The position numbers were made by a program, and so were the translations under genes. 64,000 nucleotides of DNA from Tolypeutes matacus (Eukaryota; Chordata; Mammalia; Cingulata; Chlamyphoridae). Under the pieces are notes generated by a model. That model was given only the letters and a program-made list of their open reading frames with translations. It did no database searches and had not been told where the DNA came from. The DNA is taken from NCBI GenBank assembly GCA_026826555.1, contig JAKSZT010054010.1:220604-284603 (forward strand), in the 5' to 3' direction. Shown one piece after another: positions 35,523 to 47,155 of this stretch; the stretch's first letter is position 1, and each line of letters begins with the position of its first letter.

Positions 35523-38500
35523 TCAGTTGGGTGGAATGTTTGGGGGGGAGAAAGAGAATACTCATTTTCTTTTAGAGACTGCTATTTATTTGATATGTTA
35601 CGTAAGTGTTTATACATATGTTTGTGCAGGAAAAATGTATGCAGGGATACATATCCACTGGTTTCCTGTGTAGGAGGGGGAGGGACCGGAGGCATAATGG
35701 TTGGGAGAGATGACTATATTTGTCTTTATTCGTCTCTTTTCATGTGTTACAATATAAATCTATTACTTTTGTAATTTTTTAAATATAAAAGAAATATTAA
35801 AAAACAATTTACATGAAAATTAGTAAACATGTTAAAATTTAAACATGGTAAATATTTTAAATGGCAAAAACTTGAAAAATGTATGCAGTGAAAATTCCAT
35901 CTTTCTGTTACCCAAGATCTCTGATCCTTTGGACTCTAGATGCACCTGCATCAGTAGCTTCTTGACTGCCCAAACAGGTATTACCATTACATTGTTTTTA
36001 ATGCAAACAAAGACTTACTAGTACTGTTTTCACCTTATTTTTTCTGTTTAACAAAATATCATAGAGATCTTTGGCATCTATGGAAATGATTTTGGATAAT
36101 AACTTTGCATGTTAATATAAATAAAGGATCATGACAGTGTGGTTCCATGAGTTGGATGAAGTGTTTGTGGAGAAGGAAGAGAGACTATTCATTTTTCTTT
36201 ACCAACTACTATTTTATTTGAGTTTTTCTGGTAAAAATCTATCACATTTATGATTTAAACCATTAAATTATAGGGTAGGGTGGCATTTACTGTGGGCTAC
36301 AGGCACTAGACCCTGTATTAGTTCAGAAAGAGAGTTTTAACCTTGTGTTTATTGATTAGGGAGGCAGAGGCTGAATTCAGGGTCTGGCTTAGAAATGAGA
36401 AGTGGCTTGAGAAGTGAAGACAACAGCCTCATTTCTGTGGAGGGTCACAGTGGGAGACAAAGTTGGACTTTTACTCTGTAACAGTTGCCAGTTTCCTTCT
36501 TGAAGTAGGCTCAGCAGCAGAAGACGGTGCTGATCATTTAAAGTACTCCTGCTAAAGGTGGTCTCTGTTGAAGCAGTTGTCTGTGGTGGTGAGAGGGTGG
36601 GTTGGGAGCATGTGAGCTGGGGAGTGAGAGCTGAGGGCAGATTTCTGAATGGACAATGATTAGAGGTGGGGGATTTAAAGACCAGGCAGAGGAATGAAGA
36701 GGACTAGGAGTTGTGGGAATCAGGCTAGGGACCTGGAGATGCCTGGTGGAGAGGGAAGCATTGGTCCGCATGGGGTGGAAAGGTGAGCTCCCTTAAGCCT
36801 CTCTTGGCTTACACTCCATAAGGTCCAGCCCCCAGCTTAGGAACCTCTCTGGAAAAGGGCAAGGGCTGCAGGGCTCTGGCTCTCACTTGTTCACTTGAGG
36901 CTGCTCCACGGTAAGTCTGTAGTTGGTTCTCCTAATTGATTCTCTCGGGCTTCTCACCTCTTGGCAATTGCCAGCTTTCCCTTGCGATCCATGACAGAAT
37001 AGTCTGGGAATTAGAAAAGGGGATGGAGGGCGGAGGTGAGAATGGGTCTGGAGAATGTAGAGTGACAAAGGTGACATTTCTAACCAATGCCCTGCCTTAT
37101 TTTATACTGACCTCAAGGAGGGAAGAAGCCATGGGTGGGAGACTCAACTCTGACATCTTATGGCAAGTCGCAGGCCACTCTTCCTTTCATTCTTGCCTTC
37201 AGACAGCAAGGCTGCTATTGCAGGTAGGTTTCCTATTTTTCTATAATTCTTTAGAGCTTAGTTCACAGATACTTTAAGAAACAAAAGATTTGATCTTTAT
37301 AGGCTTTTCTCCTTCAATGAGTAACAAATTTCAATTAACCCAGAGAGTCAAAGAGCCTCTTTTCAAAGGCACTTTAGGAAATTCCCATTTTCTTCTGGAA
37401 TTCTACTGTTGCTACTTCCTCCATTGGACCTTAAAAATAGATTTCTAATCTTTCCTGCTGCATCCAGCTTATTTTCTTTATCTCCTCTTTCTTTGAGATG
37501 GAGAACAGTAGATATTCGTGCTCTCCAAGTTTCAGTAGTTATGATATGTAGTACGGAGAGGAAGGAGACCCTCATGTCAATTTTTTTTTCATGGTGGGAA
37601 TGTGTTCTCCTACTCTCTCATGGTGTAACAAAACTGAGATATGCCTAAATTAATGCTGTTTTCTTATAAACTTTTAAAAGTATATTTTCTATTATGCTAT
37701 TATGGAGTAATTGCAGAAGAGGTTTAAAGAGTGTTAGATAAAAAAATCAAAGTAAATTATTTTTTTTTTACTATTTTCTTTTCTGTTTATAAAATTACAC
37801 ATTTAGCAGCTACTGCAAAATATATAGGGAAATAAATTTTTTTTCAATTCCCAAAGATAAACTAAAATTCAATTTGGTGTATAATTCTTCAAAAAGTTTT
37901 GAGTTTTCTTTGACTAGTTTTTTTGTGTGAAAATGTATATATTTATATATGCATTTTACTTAGCAGTTCAATATGGGGATAGGAAGTAGAGTTTTCCTTC
38001 TGTTTGAGCTCATTTACAGGTGGCTCACACAATCTTTGTCTCATTTGAAAGCAGCTTAATATCCTGAGCTGCCCTTTCTATCTGTATTTCACCCTTTGCT
38101 TCCATTCTCATCTAAGCCATCATTTTCTAATCACAGCCTTGAACAAGTCAGCATTGTTTAATGGCATAATAAAGAAAAATGGTGCCTGGGGATATTATGA
38201 TGTGTTTGTTCTCTCTCTTTCACAGGAGCTGAGGTTTACAAACACTGGAGTCTGGTGCCTGCCTTTTTGCATTTAGAGGCTAATGGAACTTCCTTTCCTT
38301 TGGTTCTCTTTACTTGTTCTTGTTCTCATTCTGCATTCCCTGAAAAAAAGTCTTCAGGATGGTTGGAAAGAGAGAGATGATAAATTCTTTTTTGAACAAA
38401 TTCATGGAATGGATTATAATACACACATCAATTTTGCAACCAAATCATGAAACTAATGTTTGTCCTTAATGCCCAATCCTCTGCTTTACCTCTTCCTGAT

Positions 38501-39890
38501 TTCAACTAGTTAAAGGGTTGTCAAAGTAAAAGAAGGGTTATGCTTTATTTATGACAGGAAGATGCATGAATGGAAGCTTTAGGGAAGCACCTATTGGCTC
38601 ACTCTAGGAACAAATTGCTAACAGTCAGAATTACAGTGGATTGTCTGGGGAGGTGAGGTTTTGAGCTGTTTATTACTGGAGACATTCTAGCCTGGTTTGG
38701 ATTCCTACCTCTCCTACTGGGCAAGAATGCTGTAGAAAGAATCTAAGGCTCATATTGGGCTAGATAAAATAGTCTAGATTTAAACGAGGTCCACAGAAGG
38801 GGTCTTGTCACAAAGAAGTGCAGATTGAGGCAGAGAGTAAGGGCAAAGCTTCTAGAGGTAGGAGCTGGAGGTTGGTGAAAGAAACTTTGGGATTTATAGG
38901 TCCACAAAGCAGAGGACTCCTCTCTGACCATTCCACATAGTCTTGTGTTAGAGGACAGTTGGTTTTAAGCATTAGGTATTTCTTAAGACTTCATCTTTGT
39001 GTAGGAGTTTGTTGGGTGCTGTGATGGATATAAAAAATTAATCCTTGTGTTAAATGAGCTTGCATTCTTTTGGGGAGGAGAAAGTGCATAAAATTCCAGG
39101 CTTCAGCTCTTGTTACCTAGGGTCTATTTACACAGTTCTATCTAAATGCAGGTAAGACCACACCGCCCTACTGCTTAAAAGCCTCTAGGTTTGCCTTGTC
39201 GCCTGCAATATAAAGGCACAGCACCTTCTCATGATATGAAAGGCTCTGTGCTCCAATCCTGGCCCACCTCTATAGCCTTCTCTTCCACCATTCCTGACCT
39301 CAATCCAAATCCAGGCTGGGATTGGAGAGGGTGGGAAGCAGGCTCAGGGGAAAATTTTCAGACCAGTCATAGAATAATTGATTGTGACCAGGGAAGATAA
39401 CAGAGTTTGGTGTTGGACATGCTGATTTTGAGCTGATGATGGGAAATCTCAATGGATGCACTAGCAGGCATTTGGGAGATATTATGTGGTTGATGCTTAA
39501 GAGGGATCACATGGTGGTTATGTAGAGTGGGGTGAACTTCATGACATGTTAGACACCATGGGTTGAACTAAAGGATAAAGGACTTTGAAAGACTGAATGA
39601 ATGACTTTGGATAGACATTCTGAGCCTTGGAGAATACCCACAATTAAGGAATGCAGGGAGGAATTGGAGTTTGGGGAGGAATTAAAGGAATTGGAGTGGG
39701 GGAAGCAATTAAAAAGAGGGACAGATGAGGACTTGTGCAAGTGATTTTTGTTTTGGAGACTCACTCTGATCTTTTTCTTTTAAGCCCACTGGTCCTAGGT
39801 TTAGTGTAGAAAATACAGATATACACTAAAATTTCTCCCCTAATCATTGCCAAGGAGAAACTTGGATGATCCACATAGGAATTGCCTCCA
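35523..39890. other. Long non-coding stretch
   Basis: About 4.4 kb of mostly AT-leaning sequence without a recognisable coding exon. An old MIR- or L2-like fragment is likely at 39,130-39,320 (actgcttaaaagcctctagg, then tatagccttctcttccaccattcctgacct). I see no RNA gene. Confidence 0.45.
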
Positions 39891-39892
39891 TA

Positions 39893-41069
39893 GGAAGCTA
39901 ATCTGTTTCTGAGTTTTTCCTCCTTGGCTTCTATGGCATCCCTGAACAGCACCTCCTTTTCTTTGTTGTGTTCACTGTCATCTATGTCTCCATCATCCTA
40001 GGGAATATGTTCATTGTTGTGGCAGTGATTGGCTCCCAGAGGCTCCACACACCTATGTATTTCTTCCTGGCTAATCAGTCTTTCCTGGAGCTCCTCTGCA
40101 CTTCCACAGTAGTGCCGAAAATGCTGGAGGGCTTCTGGCAGGAGTCAGCCATCTCAGTGGCTGGGTGCTTGCTCCAGTTCTTTTTTTTTTTTTTTTCAAA
40201 TAGCAATCTTTCAAAAGCAAGAGGTTTTAATTTTTTTAATATTGTTTTTTTTAATTAAAATATTTTTATTGCTTTTTCAATGATTTATAATATTTTTTGT
40301 AACTATTCTTACATCACCTTCAAATACACCATTCAAATAGCAATATAAGTTACAGATGTCTTATAAGAAGGTATGCCCAGTTCCTCCCTCCCAAACACCC
40401 CCCTTTTTTTTTTCCACCTCATTGTTATAATTTCTTCCATTGCTAGAATCACCACCTGAGTGCTTCCTGCTGGCTGTCATGGCATACGATTGCTACCTGG
40501 CGATCCTGTCCATGCCACTACCCACTCCTGATGGGGCCCAAATGGTGTGTGGGGCTGGCGCGCATAGCCTGGCTCTCTGGCTTCCTGGTAGATGGACTGG
40601 CTGTGGCCCTGATGGTGCAGCTGCAGTTCTGTGGCCCCAACCACATCAACCTCTTCTACTGTGACTTCCTGCCCCTGGTGGAGCTGGCTTGCTCGGATCC
40701 CAGGGTGGCTCAGGTAACAACATCCGTTTCCTCCTCCGTCTGCCTCACTCTTCCCTTTGGACTGATTCTGACATCTTAGGCCTGGACCCTGGTGGCCGTG
40801 CGGCGACTTCCAGCTGGGGCCAGCAGGCGAAAGGCTTCCTCCACCTGCTCTTCTCACCTGGTTGTAGTGCCCATGGCCTATGGAAGCCTCATGATCTTGT
40901 GTATTGAACCCCCTGCTGCCCACTGCCTGCTCCTCTCCAAGGTCTTTCCCTGCTCTACCCAGTGCTCACCCCCATCTTCAACCTCGTGGTTTACGCCCTG
41001 ATGAACAAGGAGGTTCACTGGGCTCTGCGGAGGCGTCTCTCCATCAGGCAAGCTGAAGCACCTGATTGA
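39893..41069 (+). pseudogene. Class II olfactory receptor pseudogene (OR6/OR11-like), split by L1 tail
   Basis: The first half reads SEFFLLGFYGIPEQ (N-terminus), VIYVSIILGNMFIVVAVI (helix 1), LHTPMYFFLANQSFLELL (helix 2) and VVPKMLEGFWQE up to CLLQFF at 40,180. It is then interrupted by about 270 bp of L1 3' end. The second half resumes at about 40,455 with ECFLLAVMAYDCYLAI, in which the MAYDRYLAIC Arg is Cys. It continues, after a frameshift near 40,530, with LARIAWLSGFLVDGLAVALM and FCGPNHINLFYCDFLPLVELACSD. A stop occurs at about 40,779, then ASRRKASSTCSSHLVVV, and after another frameshift VLTPIFNLVVYALMNKEVHWALRR to a stop at 41,067-41,069. Several independent lesions make it dead. Aside from the insertion the receptor is well preserved, so loss is moderately recent. 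Confidence 0.88.
40181..40450 (-). mobile_element. L1 3'-end insertion inside the receptor
   Basis: A 16-T run (40,181-40,196) marks the tail of a minus-strand insertion. The other end, GATTCTAGCAATGGAAGAAA followed by TTATAACAATGAGG (minus strand), matches the 3' region of the large L1 copies (33,703 onward). The middle differs from those copies, so this is another subfamily. No clear target-site duplication is visible. About 20 bp of receptor sequence expected between CLLQFF and ECFLL appears to be missing, suggesting a small target deletion. Confidence 0.75.
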
Positions 41070-42905
41070 AGGAGGGGGTTGAAGACTTTTGTTTTGGACT
41101 TTGCACACCTCCAAAAGAAGGCCTTACAAGATTGGTTGGAGAATAATAACTTTCTTCTATTCTGATGCTCCCTTCTGACCTTTTCTATAGTTATTCTGGA
41201 AGTGAGGATGGTAGGGTAACAATTTTCAGGTGCTATATTAAAATTTATTTTAAACTTTATAAGTTTTTTTATTAATTAGCCCATGAATACTTAATATAGA
41301 AAACAGAAAATGAAGATGAACAAAAAGAGCAACATCAAAACAAACCTAGAAATATAGGATATATTATTATTGTATGACATTCCAGATTTGTTCTACACAT
41401 ATGTATGTTCATATGACATGTTGGATCATAGAGTCTATATCTGGTTTTCCATTGAATAACGTGTTATATGACCATCTTTCTATTTAATAAATACTTTATT
41501 CTTCTAGGCATCATTGTAAGGCTAAACATGATTTGTTTAGATAATATTCTATTTTTGGAATTTTTAGTTGTAGTCAAGTATTACCTATACAACATCCTTT
41601 ACATCTGTAATTTGCCCAAATAAGCTCTTAGTAGTATAATTGCCAGGTCTAAGGATATGCATATTTTTAAAACCTAAAATTGAAAATATTTTACTTATTT
41701 CCTTTTAAATTTTTATTCTAGAAAATTTCAAACAAAAGTAGAGAGAATTGCATAATGAAACCTCTTGTAGCTATCAGCAAGCTTCAATGTTTTGCCAACC
41801 TTATTTCAACTCCTTTTTTTTGCTCAGAAATTTTAAAGAAAATTCTAGACACTGTGGCATTCCACATGCAAATATTTTATTATGTTTTCTGACTGATAAA
41901 GACAAATAAAAATATATACTCACCATGCCATTATGATACTTAGCATAACTAATCAGTATTTCCTTAATATCGTCTAAAACTCAAATCATGTTCAAATTTC
42001 TCTGGTTACACAATTATTCCTTTAAGTAATTTCTTAAAATTAGGATCCAAATAAGGCTCACTCAATGCAATTTTTGGTTATGCTTCTAAGTCCCCTTTAT
42101 TTTATAATAGTGTTTGCCCTCCATTTATTATTGCCAGTGACTTATTGGAGAACTCAGGTTATTTATCACATTGAATATCCCATATTCTAAATTAGGCTTA
42201 TTGAGTACCTGTGATTTAAATGTCTATGTCAATATTTTGTATTTCTTGTATATTGATAATGAGATATAGAAGCTTGATTATATTTCAGTTAATTATTTTT
42301 CAGTGAGGACATGCTAAAGTTGCTATATTATTCCTCCAACATCTTGAGGCACACATTGTTTGATTGTGCCCATTTTGGTAATGTTATTTATGTTATTCAC
42401 CACTAGATTCAGCTCCTAATTATTTAAGTTTTATTCATTACTTTTGTTCAGCAAAAATAATATGCTCTATGCATCACTCAACGAATGGATTTTTCTTTCA
42501 GATATAGACTGCCAAAGGGTGACTTAGAGAAAGGATTTTTGCATTTCATTATAAAGAGGAACTTATATGAGTAATATTATTTTATTCTATTAAAAAACAG
42601 AGTGTTTAAAAAATCTTCCTATCCTTGCCTTTCTCCAAAATTTCAGCTGTGACTACTAGGAAATCCACAGAAACTCTCAAACATAGCACAAACACACAAA
42701 TATACAAAACATCTAAAAAATGAAGGAGTAAATTGGGAAGTGTATAGAACACATTTATTTTCCCTTATTAATGGTGGTATTGATAGGGATAGTATTGAAG
42801 GCAGTAATTTGTAAGGTGACTCTAATGACAATGATGGTGAATTGACTATTGAAAGGGGGTGGTGAGGATCTTGATTATTAAAACCACTATGGAAATGGCC
42901 ATGGT
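41070..42905. other. AT-rich non-coding stretch
   Basis: No gene seen. At about 41,690-42,190 the wording (aaatttcaaacaaaagtagagagaattgcataatgaa, then cagcaagcttcaatgttttgccaacctt) fits an old mammalian interspersed repeat that I cannot name with confidence. Confidence 0.45.
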
Positions 42906-42908
42906 GCA

Positions 42909-42993
42909 GAGCGGGTGTAGCTCAGTGGCTGAGTGCCTGCTTTGCATGTATGAGATCCCGGGTTCAATCCAGTACCTCCTATTTTTAAAAAAA
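42909..42993 (+). mobile_element. tRNA-Ala-derived SINE (DAS-type)
   Basis: The element opens with GCGGGTGTAGCTCAGTGGCT. It has an A box (TAGCTCAGTGGC, 42,918-42,929), a B box (GGGTTCAATCC, 42,960-42,970) and a short A-rich tail from about 42,985. A TGC anticodon-like triplet is present at the loop position. The internal boxes act as a polymerase III promoter. It is not a tRNA gene because the 3' acceptor side is replaced by CAGTACCTCCTATTTTTAAA. This SINE type points to a xenarthran. Confidence 0.88.
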
Positions 42994-43289
42994 GATGAAA
43001 TGTCCACAGTGATCAAAATGGTGGTAATGATGGCAGTGGTTAATCGAGAACCATTAGCATTCGAGAGCAGTATAAAGAACAGGGAATTCAACTCACTCTT
43101 ATGTCTGAATATAAATCAAAGCCCACACCTGGAGGGGGACCTCGAGCCTGTCCCCAGGGCTTCTGCTGCAGTGTTCTTTCCAAGAGCTTATGTGCTGCCT
43201 GTGACAGTCTTGGTGCTAACTGACTGACTCAGATGTTGTGGTGAAGTGGAGAGTGTTTGGTTATGGGGATGATCTCTATATCTGAGAAG

Positions 43290-44108
43290 GTGCCACACCC
43301 AGAATCCTTTTCAATGAACCTCAAACCCTTCTTTCTCAGGCTGTCAACGAAAGGGTTTAGAGGGGGAGTGACCAGGCTGTACATAACCACAGCAGCCAGC
43401 TTCCCAGGGGAATAAGAATGTGATGGGGGCTTCATGTGGTGGCAAAGACTGTGCTGCAGAAGAGGATGACTGTGGAGAGGTGGGAGTGCATGGAGCTGGG
43501 GCTTTCTTTTACCCCTGTGCTCCACAGCATGGAGAATATGTGCATACGAACCTGTGATGCAGAGGAGTGGGCTGATACATAAAAGCCCAGTCAGAGCCAT
43601 CACCAGAGCAGGAAAGCCTCAAGAGGGGATGGAGATCATAGAACAAGTGGGGAACCTCCTGATTAGTGTTGAAGGATAGTCAGCATAGCATCTGGGTCTG
43701 GGCCACTCCCCATGACCCACCCACCAGCCGTCCAATCTGCAACGACAGTGCAGGCAATGGCAGATGGCAGCAGAGTGGTCCATGGCCATGGCCATCAGGC
43801 AGCTTGTCCATATTAGCAAAGAGAGCAGAGAAGTGTCATTGGCCAGCCACCTAGAGAAGGACATGCATCCATGGTCCCCAAAGCCTCTAGGATATCCTTT
43901 AGGAGGTGAAGCCAAGGTCGACGAGGGATAGATGGCTGAGGAGGAGGCACATGGCGGTGTGGAGACCGGCACCAACATCCAGCTGAAGCAGCAGATTCCT
44001 CAGGGTGCCCAGCACATGGAGCCAGGAGAACCCAAAGAGGAGCTGCTGCTGCTCTGGGCCAGTGGGTATTCCCAGGAGGACAGCGTCAGGGCTCTCTCTG
44101 TGGTTCAT
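43290..44108 (-). pseudogene. Class II olfactory receptor pseudogene (OR1-like)
   Basis: Minus-strand pieces: MNHRESPDAVLLGIPTGPEQ (start at 44,108, beside the usual xxEFLLLGLPxxPEQQ), QQLLFGFSWLHVLGTLRNLL (helix 1), LLLSHLSLVDLGFTS (helix 2), MAMAMDHSAAICHCL (degraded MAMDRYVAICHPL), GKRKPQLHALPPLHSH (a frame-shifted KAFSTCxSHL region), and SPGKLAAVVMYSLVTPPLNP with FVDSLRKKGLRFIEK (helix 7 and tail). Many stops and at least three frameshifts separate them, so it is an old dead gene. The PEQQQLLF and AAVVMYSLVTPxLNPF wording is characteristic of OR1 (and OR7) receptors. Confidence 0.82.
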
Positions 44109-44109
44109 C

Positions 44110-44630
44110 CTGGGCCACGGTAAGAAGGGAACAGCACAAGGAGGATTCACTTGCTGTCAGGCATGGGAGCGGGCAGTGCCCTCGGTCCTGTCTCTTGGCA
44201 ATGGGTTTCCTTTATGCTGCCCCTCCGAGGAATGGAGAAAAGAAACCAAAATAGCAGTGGGAAGAGTAAGAGGTGGATTTCATAAAGGATGATAAAAGTG
44301 AGGAGGTACAACGATGAGAGGTTGAGGGGAACAAAGAGGCTTCCTGGAGCTCTCCAAGTACGGGAAAAAGTTCTCTTATTAAACTTTGTGTTGTGGGATA
44401 GTGAAACTACATGTTTGTGACTCTGTTTTCATCACTAGACCATTGAAGGCTGCATCCCAGTTCTAGCTCAGTGCTGGGCACAAAGTAGGAGTGCAGCAAA
44501 TGCTCCTAAGTATCTACGTAGCTATTACTCTGGTTCAAGCTGTTGTTGACTGACTGGAGTACAACTAGCTTCCCACCCGGTTTACTGTGCCCAGGCCAGG
44601 CCAGTACAACACATTCTCCACAGTGCAGCC
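44110..44630. other. Spacer with L2-like fragment
   Basis: An L2- or MIR-like fragment is likely from 44,395 (tttgtgactctgttttcatc, then tagctcagtgctgggcacaaagtagg). The sequence ending at 44,641 (attctccacagtgcagccgagtgac) continues across the next insertion, showing that old repeat sequence was the target. Confidence 0.5.
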
Positions 44631-44641
44631 GAGTGACCTTT

Positions 44642-44803
44642 GTTTTTTCAAACAATTTATTGAAGTATATCATGCATACATGAACATACATAAATTATTA
44701 GTGTTCAGTAAACATCGTGAACTTACAAAACAAACATGCATAACATATAGGGCTCCCACACATTCCCCCCCACAAACACCTTGCTTTGCTGTGAAACATT
44801 TGT
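44642..44803 (-). mobile_element. Short L1 3'-end insertion with 11-bp duplication
   Basis: On the minus strand the element ends TATACTTCAATAAATTGTTTG and then an A-run (T-run at 44,643-44,648 on the plus strand). It is flanked by GAGTGACCTTT (44,631-44,641) and GAGTGATCTTT (44,804-44,814), an 11-bp duplication with one mismatch. The body resembles the end of other L1 copies here (GTTTGTTTTGTAAGTTCAC). Confidence 0.75.
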
Positions 44804-44829
44804 GAGTGATCTTTAAAAGAGTATGATCA

Positions 44830-45050
44830 CCAGTGCCAAAGATGTACTGTTGGTCGTGGGGGTTAAGGAGAAAATGTGCCAAGTGTATCCTCAGTTGGTG
44901 GTAACAGTCTGATGATGTTATCCCACAATCTCTAACAAATGTTCCACCACAGTGTGGTGTGTTGGTGAAAGGTGTTGTATGGGAATTCTGCACATGTGTA
45001 TGATTGTTTTGTAAGTTCACAACCTCTGCAATAAAAATACATTTTAAAAA
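44830..45050 (+). mobile_element. Short L1 3'-end insertion, opposite orientation
   Basis: The sequence ends GGTGTTGTATGGGAATTCTG, then TTGTTTTGTAAGTTCAC, AATAAAAATACA and an A-rich tail (45,046-45,050). This is the same L1 3' end as the neighbour at 44,642-44,803 in the other direction. The flanks (AGTATGATCAC at the left, AGTATATGATAAC at the right) suggest a short imperfect duplication. Confidence 0.6.
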
Positions 45051-45220
45051 AGTATATGATAACATCACTTTGTTTAAAAATAGTTCTCTAGAGAACCATT
45101 GCTCTACGGAAGACACAAAAACAGCAAAATTCCTTACATGCCTTACAAGGCTCTGAGGTCACCTCGTACCCTGTCCGCCCATTCTCTGTTGCCTTTTGGC
45201 CCCTCAGGCACATGGTGGCT

Positions 45221-47155
45221 CTTTTTTTTCTTATTGTGGGTAAAAATAAAAATTTTCACAATACATACCAATATTTTAAAAATGATATATAAATATAAAT
45301 GCATATATGTGCATTTGCTTACAAAAATGTTATATATATATATTTTAAAGGTGCTTAGATTACCTAAATATTACACAGAAACTACAGGGATTCCCATGTT
45401 CCCCACCTTCCACACCTCCCACAACATCCCACAGAAACATCCACCACAAGTGTCTCCCATCACCCTCAATGCACCTACACATTCTGGGGCCTTGCCATCA
45501 ACCATAGACCACAGTTCACATCGTAGACCACACTCTCTCCCACACAGTTCTGAATGGTGTGTGCTGATTTAAAATGGCCTACATCTGTCACCACAATGGC
45601 ACTCAGGACAACCCCCAAGTCCTGAAAAAGCCCCTGTATTTCAACTGCAATTCACCTCCCTGCCCCAAAAGTGTCCAGTGGCCACCGGCTCCACCTCAAT
45701 GTTATAATTTCTTCCATTGATAGAATCACCATATGTGTAAAACAGAATACCATTAAGTCCACTCTAGTCCATAGTTCTTACCCCAATCCTGAGGGGACTG
45801 GGATGGAGATGTACACTCCACCTCCAAGTGAGAGAGGGCTCATATCCCATGGATATGGTGGGTGGGATTATCCTGCCTGCACGTGCAGGCCTCCATTCCC
45901 TGGGATGGCCATTACCCATCATCTTCTCCTCGCCAGGTGACTTGGATGAGTCCACTGAGCTGTAGGGTAGGAGTTGCAGCTCCACCGAGATTCCATGCAC
46001 ACCTGGCACATAGGTAGGCCAGAGACTCCAGTCTCTGGAAGTACACCTAAAAATTCCAGCATCACATATAGGTTTGAATAGAAGGGACTGATGAACCATG
46101 TGCAGGGAGGACTTATTTGAGTCCAACTCTGTCACTCTCAGGAGCACAGATTCCAAAATAAAGCCTACTGATAAGGCTTCATTTCTGGGGATATCCCCCC
46201 TTATATAAGACCTGGGTGTCTCTAGAGCCCTCAGGTGCTCCTCTATGTGGGGTGATATGCACTTTGGTGTTCTATGAGATACTACTGAGGTGTGCATAAG
46301 CGTTACCCCTGGGAAGACCTCCCAATTCTCTTTGAAGTCTCTCAGCAACTTGAATTCATTTGTCTTTACATTTTCCCCCTTTGATTCAAGGTCTTTTTCC
46401 AGTCATGTTGCAATTTGGCACTTGGTATTAATCCCTCATTGCCAGGGAGGCTCATCCTTGGGAGTCATGTCCCACATTGGGGGGAAGGTAATGCATTCAT
46501 ATGCTGAGTTTGGCTTAGAGAGAGGTCACATTTGAGCAACAAGGAGGCTCTCAGGTGGCAACCGTTAGGCACCCCATAACAGTAGGCTAAGTTTCAGTTA
46601 CAAGAGCAAAGACACATAAGGCTAGTCATCAATAACAAGAACTCATCAGTGGGCCATCCTCTTTTGACAGACACTGTCACTGAACTCAGAGGACTGTTGC
46701 TGCTCTTTTGGAGAATGTGGCAGAGCTCTCCAGGCAGGGAATTCAGATTCCCTCATTTATTGAGTACTTGTCCACCCACCATGACCATGCCCCATCCTTT
46801 GATCATTTGAACAATTTTGTATATCTTTCATTTTTATTTAGATGAACTTACTCCCATGAATCCCCCCTCCCAGAAACCCCCCACCAATAATCCTCTGCAG
46901 CACCCATTGTAACCCTTCTGTCATCTAAATCTTCCCTGAACATGTAGCCCATATAATAACCAAATACACTTAATAGGAAAAAGAAACAACAATGATAAGC
47001 TTAAATGCAAGAGATAAACACAACGAAACTCAGGAAAAACAATCAAGCAAACAAACAGAAAACAAAACAGAACAAAATATAATTAATGGATTGGGACATT
47101 CAAAAATATGGAAAAAAAACAACAAAAGAAATTCCTTTTAAAAAATTATTATTAT
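45221..47155 (-). mobile_element. 3' half of a minus-strand L1
   Basis: Read on the minus strand, this is the long L1 3' region, matching 32,300-34,196 almost from end to end: the same CTATATAAGGGGG phrase, the same AATAAG-type signal followed by the tail (T-run at 45,222-45,229), and the same end order. It joins logically to the ORF2-containing part at 48,591-50,055, separated by a 1.43-kb insert. Open frames here are antisense or chance. Confidence 0.85.

Noticed and set aside
42909..42993. A tRNA-Ala gene
   Set aside because: A and B boxes are present but the 3' acceptor half is missing and an A-tail follows. Two sister copies show it is a SINE.
45099..45572. 157-residue frame, plus strand
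   Set aside because: It runs through the antisense of the L1 3' region and a flank. The same ending occurs in the other L1 copies.
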